Shown here: piece after piece, positions 1 through 5,422 of the stretch
Layout of the letters: the number at the start of each line of letters is the position of its first letter
Numbering within the stretch: the first letter of the stretch is position 1
Origin: Acidobacteriota bacterium
GTDB lineage: Bacteria; Acidobacteriota; Terriglobia; Acidiferrales; UBA7541
Reading direction: 5' to 3'
NCBI GenBank assembly: GCA_003161495.1
Contig: PMOP01000469.1
Coordinates: 418 to 5,839 of the forward strand
DNA length: 5,422 nt
Translations under genes and position numbers: made by a program
Notes under the pieces: model-generated
What the model was told of the DNA's origin: nothing
What the model saw: only the letters and a program-made list of their open reading frames with translations
The model's database searches: none

Positions 1-1454
1 CGGCTGACCACGCGCTCCTGGCCGATCACCAGCATGGTTTCAAACAGCGGCGGCGCCACGGCCTGCCCCACGATCGCGACGCGCGTCCCATTGATCAAGA
101 GACCCGCTTTAACGCCTTCGGCCGCAGCCAGTTCGCGCAAGGCGTGGTCGCATGCATCGTGGTTCCAATCGGAAAGCGCGGAAAGTGCATCCGCAAGTTT
201 CCCAAGCATGGCCCCCAGGCGCTCGTCCTTCCAGAATTTTTCGCGGGCCTGCGGATCGTACTCGAATGAGTCACTGAAAAACGCGCGGGCCCACGTGGAA
301 AAATCCGGCAGCAAGCGCGTGCGCGGCCGCAGCAAGTCCACGGTTTTTGAAAACCACTCGCGTTTTTCCGCCGCCCATTCCGGTTGCCACAGCTTCGAGC
401 GTTCGAGCTCGCCCTGCACGGCGGGAAGAAGCTCGTCGATCGGGAGCTTCTGCAGATATTGCGTGTTGAACCATTCCAGCTTCGGGCGATCGAAAACAGC
501 GTTCGTGCGGCTGACGCCTTCGAGTGAGAATCGTTGAATGATTTCGGAAGTTCGCAGGAATTCCGCGTCTCCAATCGACCAGCCCAGCAGCGCCAGAAAA
601 TTCCGAAACGCCTCGGGAAGAAACCCTTCGTCGCGGTACGATCCGACGCTGGTTGCGCCGTGACGCTTGGAAAGCCGCGTGCGGTCCGGCCCCAGAATCA
701 GCGGCACGTGCGCAAAAATCGGCGGCGTAGCGCCCAGCGCGCGATACAACAGCGCCTGCTTCGGCGTATTGGAAATGTGATCGGAGCCGCGAATCACGTG
801 CGTAATCCGCATATCGATGTCGTCCACGACTACGCTCAACTGATACATCGGCCCGCCGCGCGTCTCGCCTTCCTTGGGCGATCGCAGCAAAACGAAATCC
901 TCAATCTCCTCGTTGGAAACTTCGCGCGGACCAAAAACGGCGTCCTCGAATGGAGTGATCGCGCCCAGCGGAACGCGAAAACGGATGGCCGCATTTTCCG
1001 CGCTGAGTCCCACCTTTCCTTCGCGGCACGCGCACCGTGTGATGCGCCGCGGTCCCGGCTCTTTTTTCGCGTCCTCGGTTTCCTCGACCGCATCGCCGCC
1101 CGCATATTTTTCCGGGGGGCAATCGCAATAGTACGCCGCGCCTATGGCAGCCAGTTTGATGGCCGCCTCCCGATGCATTTCCAGCCGTTGCGATTGAAAG
1201 TACGGCCCTTCGTCCCAATCGACGCCGAGCCATCGCAGGCCATCCAGGATTCCCTCAACCAGTTCCGGCCGATTGCGTTCCACGTCCGTATCCTCAATGC
1301 GCAAAACCATCGTGCCGCCATGGCAGCGCGCAAACAGCCAATTGAAAAGAGCCGTGCGCGCGCCTCCCACATGCAGATAGCCCGTCGGCGACGGGGCAAA
1401 CCTAACGCGAATTTCGCCGGCCGGCTTTCCCGATACGCTTGAAGTCGTGGTCAT
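1..1454 (-). CDS. gltX: Glutamyl-tRNA synthetase, C-terminus cut by window edge
   Basis: Cytoplasmic class I aminoacyl-tRNA synthetase that charges tRNA with glutamate using ATP, for translation and usually also for tetrapyrrole synthesis through glutamyl-tRNA reductase. The reverse strand is open from ATG 1454-1452 to the left edge (484 codons). Residues 19-34 hold the HIGH-type ATP site (FAPSPTG-YLHVGGART). The KMSKS-type loop is RLSKRHG at 260-266, with Lys263. YQLSVVVDD, THVIRG and SNTPKQ (204-233) are typical GluRS core motifs, followed by KLEWFNTQYL (325-334) and the helical anticodon-binding part. Cys110/Cys112 and Cys141/Cys143 resemble the zinc site of E. coli GluRS. Bacterial GluRS is usually about 470-500 residues and the last visible residues match the normal family end, so little is missing. 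The start gives a normal short lead-in; GAGGAG lies only 1 nt upstream, unusually close. An in-frame ATG at 1493-1491 is the alternative. Whether it also charges tRNA-Gln cannot be told. Confidence 0.97.
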   Translation of the reverse strand, partial: MTTTSSVSGKPAGEIRVRFAPSPTGYLHVGGARTALFNWLFARCHGGTMVLRIEDTDVERNRPELVEGILDGLRWLGVDWDEGPYFQSQRLEMHREAAIKLAAIGAAYYCDCPPEKYAGGDAVEETEDAKKEPGPRRITRCACREGKVGLSAENAAIRFRVPLGAITPFEDAVFGPREVSNEEIEDFVLLRSPKEGETRGGPMYQLSVVVDDIDMRITHVIRGSDHISNTPKQALLYRALGATPPIFAHVPLILGPDRTRLSKRHGATSVGSYRDEGFLPEAFRNFLALLGWSIGDAEFLRTSEIIQRFSLEGVSRTNAVFDRPKLEWFNTQYLQKLPIDELLPAVQGELERSKLWQPEWAAEKREWFSKTVDLLRPRTRLLPDFSTWARAFFSDSFEYDPQAREKFWKDERLGAMLGKLADALSALSDWNHDACDHALRELAAAEGVKAGLLINGTRVAIVGQAVAPPLFETMLVIGQERVVS

Positions 1455-1656
1455 GCTCCTCGTCAGTTTCTCCCGGAAATTAAAGCAATCCATCTTATCT
1501 GAACCGGCATGGGATGGCGAGGCCACAGCCTGGCAATGCTGAGTTGCTGCCCCGTTAAACTTGAAAATCTCCATAAGAATTGGGGCAATCCCCGCGGTTG
1601 CAAAAATTGATGGCAGGTCAATTCTTTGTTAATAAATCGTGTGTCCGATCTCTCAC

Positions 1657-1678
1657 GTACCTTGTTCCTGACAGGTAC
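1657..1678. promoter_or_regulatory. Inverted repeat upstream of promoter, possible operator
   Basis: GTACCT (1657-1662) and its exact reverse complement AGGTAC (1673-1678) are separated by 10 nt. The centre lies about 57 bp before the transcription start predicted from the neighbouring promoter, where dimeric activators often bind. A further GTACC occurs at 1683-1687, next to the -35 box. The dyad is seen directly; its role as a protein-binding site is inference, and a 6-bp dyad can arise by chance in a region of this size. Confidence 0.25.
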
Positions 1679-1688
1679 CCCAGTACCC

Positions 1689-1718
1689 TTGACCGCTTGG
1701 AAAGGCGTCCCTTATAGT
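1689..1718 (+). promoter_or_regulatory. Sigma70-type promoter for the c-di-GMP gene
   Basis: The -35 box TTGACC (1689-1694) matches TTGACA at 5 of 6 positions. The -10 box TATAGT (1713-1718) matches TATAAT at 5 of 6, with an 18-bp spacer. Transcription would start near 1725, giving a leader of about 175-180 nt before the start codon at 1904. It is the best rightward promoter in the intergenic region and is correctly oriented. Sigma factor use in this organism is unknown, so the call rests on consensus match alone. Confidence 0.55.
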
Positions 1719-1843
1719 CAAAAAAGTAGTGAAATTTGAGGGAGAGGTGTGGTCTCTCTGTCGCCTGTAAATGCATCTGTGACGGATATTTGGCGGCGTT
1801 GATTCCTAATTGATATTTTGACTGATCTATTAAACTGTGCCGG

Positions 1844-1858
1844 CCACTCCACTCCACT
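1844..1858. repeat. Three tandem CCACT units in the leader
   Basis: Three perfect head-to-tail copies of CCACT lie about 45-60 nt before the predicted start codon, inside the predicted untranslated leader. Short tandem units of this kind can change copy number by slippage, but the number of copies is too small to claim a function. Confidence 0.5.
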
Positions 1859-1903
1859 CGAGCGGAAAGCGCGGATTGCGGCCTGGGCGGCGCATTCGAT
1901 TTG

Positions 1904-4900
1904 ATGAACTCGGAAAGCATCATTGCGATCACCCTGCTGGCAGCGTCGGCATTGACGTCGGTTTTCTTCGCCTACATGCACAGCTTGCGGCGCCAGGCCT
2001 ACCTCATGCTCTGGAGCGCCGGATGGTGCCTGCTCGCCCTGCACTACCTCAGCCCCGCCCTTGAGCCGTGGACACCAATCGCCCCGTGGCAAGCGGCGGT
2101 CAACGAATGGCTGCTGGCCGCGGCAGCGCTGCTATTTTTCAGCACGGCCCAGGAATACACCAATTCCGAACAGTGGGTGCGCCCGCAGATCGCCGCGGGC
2201 GGAGTGTTTGCATTGTGGTCGGCCGCCTACTACCTGCAGGTGATCAAAATTTCGCCGCAGCTTGGCGTGGCAGCGGTGCTAGGGATTATCGCCTGGACCT
2301 TTTACCAGGAGAGCCAGCGTCACGAAACCTTTGCGGATTTGTTGCTGGCGGGTTCGTTCCTCAGTTGGGGTGCGATCCTGGCCGGGGAGTTGCTGCTTAG
2401 TCCCCACGTCGCCAATTCGCTCCGCGCGCTGGAACTATTGCCCCAGCTTTTCGCCGCGGCCCTGATGGTGATGGGGCTTTACGAAGAGGAAAAGCGCCGC
2501 GTCGAGCAAAACATGCTGGCGCTTTCCAATGTAAACCTGGAAACCTCCAGCTTCGTCGGCCCTGAAATTCAGCAAATGCTTTCGCACGCCCTCGAGCGTG
2601 TGCTCAGCGTTGTGCGCATGCCGGCCGGCGCACTATTCCTGCATCACGGGCACGCGCAGGGTCCAACCTCAGTCGTCGCCGTCGGCCTGGCCGAAAATTT
2701 CTGCGCGGTGGCTCAGGAAGAGGGATTGGACGATCACCTCGTGGATATGGTTTCGCGCTTGGGCGGACTCGTTGTCTTCCGCGACCTGGGGCGCGATGCT
2801 TCCTGGACAGCTCTGGAGGGTGAGGAAGCCTTCCGGCGTTTCCGGCAACTGGCCACCAGCCAGCGTTTGCGCACCGTGGTGGGGATTAGCCTGCAAGCCA
2901 AGGAACAGGCGTTCGGCGTGCTCTTCCTCGGCACGCCCGATCCGCGCCGGTTTACGGCGGCCGAGCTACGGCTGCTGCTGGCGCTGGGCCATCAAATCGG
3001 GATGGCCGTCGAAAATAGCTACCTCGTGCAGCAGGCCGCGAGGCGCACGCAAGAGCTTCACATGCTCAATGAAATCGGCCGCGCGCTGAGCTCCACGCTG
3101 GACCCGGACGCGCTGTTCGAGACGATTCTCAGCGAAATCAAGCGCCTGTTTGACGTGAACCATTTCTGTGTCGCGCTGCACGATACGTCCAGCAATGAAA
3201 TTAAATTTGAAGTCGAGGTGGGCGACGGCGAAGTGCTTCCAAAAAGTTCCCGGCCGTTCGGCGGCAACAACGTTATTGAATACCTGATGCGCACGCGCCA
3301 GCCCATCTTGATCCGGGAAAATTACGCCGAAGAAATTCGCAAGCTTGGCCTGGAGCCGGAGAATTCGGACAAAGGAAGCTTTTGCGGCGTGCCCCTGCTC
3401 TTGTACGAGCGGCCCATCGGAGCCATGGTCCTGCAGAGCCGGCAAGAACGCGCGCTCGATTTCGGCCATCTGGAAATGATGCGCGTGCTGGCCAGCGAAG
3501 CCGTCATCGCCCTGGAAAATGCGCGATTGTTCCGCGAAGAGCGCGCGAAATCGCGCCGCCTGGCGCTGTTCAACAACATTTCCCGCAATATTATTACGAC
3601 GCTCAATCCGGACGAGATGCTCGCCAAAATCGCGGAAGAGCTGGAACAGGTGCTGGACTACTCGCACATCGGAATCGGCCTGCTCGATTATTCGGCCAAG
3701 GAAATCGTGATTCAGGCCGAAGCGGGGCAACGCAAAGGCGCCCTGGGGCGCCGTCTGGGGCTGGATGGCAATGTGGTGGGGCGCGTGGCGCGCACGGGGC
3801 AGATGGCGGTCGTGTCCTACGACGCGGAGCACACGACAGGGGAGCCGGTGCTCGAGGGCTCCGACTCCGCGATCGCGCTGCCCATCGTTTACGCGGATCA
3901 GTTGCACGGAGTATTATATGTTGAAACAGTAAATTCTTCCGAGTTCCCGCAGGAGGAGGTTCTGTTTCTCGGCACTCTGGCCGACCTCATTTCCGGCGCA
4001 CTCCACAACGCCATCGCCTTCCAGAAGGCGCAGGAACAGGCCATTACCGACGGCATGACCGGCTTGAAAACCCATCGCTTCTTCATGGAGGCGCTCTCTG
4101 CGGAATGGAAGCGCTCGACGCGCGCGGGACGTTCTTTCTCTCTGGTGCTCATGGATTTGGATCGCTTCAAATTCGTCAACGATTTTTACGGACATTTGGA
4201 CGGCGACCTGGTCCTGCAGCGCGTGGCGCATATTCTGGAAGCGAATTGCCGCCGCTCTGACGTGGTGGCGCGCTACGGCGGCGATGAGTTCGTCGTCCTG
4301 ATGCCTGAAACAGACTCCGAGCAAAGCCACCAGCTGGCGGCGAAATTGCGCTCGTGGATCAGCTCCGACCCCGTGCTGCGCGAAAAAAACGTGACTTCCA
4401 GTTTTGGAGTCGCGACGTTTCCGCTGAACGGATCGACTCCCCAGGAACTGATTCAGGTCGCCGATGCCTCGATGTATCTTTCCAAACACCAGGGCGGCAA
4501 TACCGTTTCCACTGCGGATCAATATAATTCGGACGATTCCCGGCAATGGAAACGCGACGTCCTCGACGCCTACCTCGGCGTCACGCTCAAGCGCCTGTTC
4601 ACCACCGGCCCCGACGCGTTTGTGGAAATTTACAGCCGCATCGAGCAATTCGCCAGGTCGCTCGCGGAAACAGAAACCGCCTCAAAAAGTCGGGGCACAA
4701 ATGAAACGCCCCAATCCTCCGGCAAATCTTCCTTTGAGCCGCTGCCTTCCATCGTGATGGATACGCTCACTTCTCTGGCGCTCGCCGTGGATGCGAAGGA
4801 TCAATTCACGCAGGGCCATTCTCATAAGGTTTCCAGCTACGCCGTCTTGATTGCCGAGGCCCTGGGCCTGTCAGGCGCGGAAATTGAGGAAATACGGCTG

Positions 4901-5359
4901 GGTGGCATGCTGCACGACGTCGGAAAAGTGGGAATCATGGGATCGATCTTGAACAAAAACGGCCCTCTCAATCCCGAGGAATGGGAGGCCATGAAGCGCC
5001 ACGTGGAATACGGCGCCAAGCTTCTCGAACCGTTGCGAGGCACCGAAAGCGTTCGCGATATGGTCGTGCATCACCATGAATTCTTCGACGGGTCGGGTTA
5101 TCCGGAGGGGCTTATCGGCAGCCAGATTCCTGTGGGCGCGCGAATCATCGCCATTGCCGACGCCTACGACACCATCACTTCCGAGCGCACGTACAAAAAA
5201 GCGCGTACGCCCGAAGAAGCGTTCCAGGAACTCGACCGCTGCGGCAATGCGCAGTTCGATCCTGAATTGGTGCGGATGTTTATTTCCCGGTTGCGCGAAT
5301 TGCCCAATCCGCTGATCCTGAATCCATCCCTTGCCCACGAACCAGAAGTTTTCCATTAA
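1904..5359 (+). CDS. Membrane-anchored triple-GAF sensor with GGDEF and HD-GYP domains
   Basis: Predicted inner-membrane c-di-GMP enzyme, 1151 residues. About seven hydrophobic helices (6-26, 32-49, 65-82, 97-113, 118-134, 143-165, 174-193) lead into a charged cytoplasmic segment. Basic residues after helix 1 suggest an outside N-terminus. Three GAF domains follow (about 222-375, 395-543, 565-710), joined by signalling helices. The GGDEF domain (715-868) has Asp751, Lys756, Asn759, Asp768 and GGDEF at 792-796, with inhibitory-site Arg783-x-x-Asp786, all spaced as in PleD. It should make c-di-GMP from two GTP. A linker (869-946) leads to the HD-GYP domain (947-1129): His972, HD 1004-1005, His1033, His1057-His1058, GYP 1065-1067 and Asp1086, which should hydrolyse c-di-GMP. 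ATG 1904 was chosen; TTG 1901 is directly adjacent and in frame, adding one residue. No clear Shine-Dalgarno sequence precedes either. The ligand and the balance of the two activities are unknown. The gene appears monocistronic. Confidence 0.95.
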   Translation: MNSESIIAITLLAASALTSVFFAYMHSLRRQAYLMLWSAGWCLLALHYLSPALEPWTPIAPWQAAVNEWLLAAAALLFFSTAQEYTNSEQWVRPQIAAGGVFALWSAAYYLQVIKISPQLGVAAVLGIIAWTFYQESQRHETFADLLLAGSFLSWGAILAGELLLSPHVANSLRALELLPQLFAAALMVMGLYEEEKRRVEQNMLALSNVNLETSSFVGPEIQQMLSHALERVLSVVRMPAGALFLHHGHAQGPTSVVAVGLAENFCAVAQEEGLDDHLVDMVSRLGGLVVFRDLGRDASWTALEGEEAFRRFRQLATSQRLRTVVGISLQAKEQAFGVLFLGTPDPRRFTAAELRLLLALGHQIGMAVENSYLVQQAARRTQELHMLNEIGRALSSTLDPDALFETILSEIKRLFDVNHFCVALHDTSSNEIKFEVEVGDGEVLPKSSRPFGGNNVIEYLMRTRQPILIRENYAEEIRKLGLEPENSDKGSFCGVPLLLYERPIGAMVLQSRQERALDFGHLEMMRVLASEAVIALENARLFREERAKSRRLALFNNISRNIITTLNPDEMLAKIAEELEQVLDYSHIGIGLLDYSAKEIVIQAEAGQRKGALGRRLGLDGNVVGRVARTGQMAVVSYDAEHTTGEPVLEGSDSAIALPIVYADQLHGVLYVETVNSSEFPQEEVLFLGTLADLISGALHNAIAFQKAQEQAITDGMTGLKTHRFFMEALSAEWKRSTRAGRSFSLVLMDLDRFKFVNDFYGHLDGDLVLQRVAHILEANCRRSDVVARYGGDEFVVLMPETDSEQSHQLAAKLRSWISSDPVLREKNVTSSFGVATFPLNGSTPQELIQVADASMYLSKHQGGNTVSTADQYNSDDSRQWKRDVLDAYLGVTLKRLFTTGPDAFVEIYSRIEQFARSLAETETASKSRGTNETPQSSGKSSFEPLPSIVMDTLTSLALAVDAKDQFTQGHSHKVSSYAVLIAEALGLSGAEIEEIRLGGMLHDVGKVGIMGSILNKNGPLNPEEWEAMKRHVEYGAKLLEPLRGTESVRDMVVHHHEFFDGSGYPEGLIGSQIPVGARIIAIADAYDTITSERTYKKARTPEEAFQELDRCGNAQFDPELVRMFISRLRELPNPLILNPSLAHEPEVFH

Positions 5360-5361
5360 TC

Positions 5362-5391
5362 AGTAGGACGGGCTTCAGCCTGTCTGCTTTT
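5362..5391 (+). terminator. Hairpin with T-rich tail after the c-di-GMP gene
   Basis: A 7-bp stem with one G-T pair (5367-5373 with 5378-5384) closes a TTCA loop. Allowing one bulged G at 5366, the stem extends by four more pairs (5362-5365 with 5385-5388). The tail reads TTTTGACTTCTT. It begins three bases after the stop codon, which suits an intrinsic terminator. The T-tract is short and interrupted, and the GGGCTTCAGCC core could instead be a copy of a dispersed palindromic repeat. Confidence 0.45.
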
Positions 5392-5422
5392 GACTTCTTA
5401 CAATCCAGCGTAAATCGAACCC

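Larger units (their letters stand above)
1455..1900. other. Divergent intergenic region
   Basis: Non-coding region between the divergent starts of gltX and the c-di-GMP gene. It is visibly more AT-rich from about 1550 to 1840 than the flanking genes, as expected for a regulatory region. The part nearest gltX (1455-1600) shows no convincing promoter on the minus strand: TTGACC-like and TTGCAA-like boxes exist, but none has a good -10 box at 16-18 bp. The right part holds the promoter, inverted repeat and leader listed separately. A GGGG-CAAT-CCCC mini-hairpin at 1582-1593 has only a 4-bp stem. Open frames crossing the region on both strands show no recognisable protein. No c-di-GMP riboswitch core (GEMM-type conserved blocks) was recognised in the leader. 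Confidence 0.8.

Noticed and set aside
534..1442. 302-residue open frame on the plus strand opposite gltX.
   Set aside because: It is entirely antisense to a clear GluRS gene, is rich in Arg, Ala and Pro, and shows no domain. This is typical shadow coding in GC-rich DNA.
1582..1593. GGGG-CAAT-CCCC hairpin as a terminator or operator.
   Set aside because: The stem is only 4 bp, no T-tract follows on either strand, and it lies between two divergent starts where no terminator is expected.
1607..1635. Second possible rightward promoter, TTGATG with TAATAA at 17 bp.
   Set aside because: The boxes match consensus at only 4 and 3 of 6 positions; the promoter at 1689-1718 is far better.
1622..1668. 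Stretch resembling the 3' half of a tRNA: a GTTAAT anticodon-loop-like part followed by a GTGTG-TCCGATCT-CTCAC T-arm-like hairpin.
   Set aside because: The T-loop would have 8 nt with a stem mismatch, the variable loop spacing is wrong, there is no CCA, and no matching 5' acceptor strand lies upstream. A decayed tRNA remnant cannot be excluded, but it is not supported.
1725..1900. A c-di-GMP riboswitch in the leader of a c-di-GMP enzyme gene.
   Set aside because: I looked for the conserved GEMM-type blocks and found none. A covariance-model search of 1700-1905 would settle it.
1618..1932. 104-residue minus-strand open frame covering much of the intergenic region.
   Set aside because: It overlaps the start of the sensor gene and the promoter, lacks any recognisable domain, and reads like translated non-coding DNA.
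2966..3907. 313-residue open frame on the minus strand opposite the GAF-coding part.
   Set aside because: It lies fully inside the sensor gene, with no recognisable domain and a His/Arg/Gln-rich composition expected of an antisense frame.

Overview
The window is a GC-rich bacterial chromosomal segment with two divergently transcribed genes, a 446-449 bp intergenic region between them, and a short tail after the second gene. Nothing in it looks mobile: no transposase, integrase, CRISPR array, rRNA or recognisable intact tRNA. The style (GC-rich, a large multi-domain c-di-GMP sensor with an N-terminal seven-helix membrane unit and serial GAF domains, and a GGGCTTCAGCC-type hairpin behind a gene) would suit a soil-type Gram-negative lineage such as Acidobacteriota. 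That placement is inference from general appearance and was not tested by comparison.

Positions 1-1454 (minus strand) hold almost all of gltX, glutamyl-tRNA synthetase. The start codon is inside the window and the C-terminus runs off the left edge, probably by only a few to about 20 residues. Both class I aminoacyl-tRNA synthetase signatures and a four-cysteine putative zinc site can be read.

Positions 1455-1900 are non-coding. They contain a good sigma70-type promoter reading rightwards (TTGACC, 18 bp spacer, TATAGT), a 6-bp inverted repeat just upstream of it, and a predicted leader of roughly 175-180 nt before the next start codon. No equally good promoter for gltX was found.

Positions 1904-5359 (plus strand) encode one very large protein of 1151 residues: seven predicted membrane helices, three GAF domains joined by signalling helices, a GGDEF diguanylate cyclase domain with intact catalytic and inhibitory sites, a long linker, and an HD-GYP phosphodiesterase domain with its metal ligands intact. 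It looks like a membrane sensor that can both make and degrade cyclic di-GMP. A hairpin with a T-rich tail follows the stop codon.

The two genes are probably functionally unrelated: a housekeeping translation gene beside a signalling gene, each transcribed away from the shared intergenic region. The most interesting object is the TM-GAF-GAF-GAF-GGDEF-HD-GYP protein. Its parts are known families, so it is an unusual arrangement and not a wholly new system.
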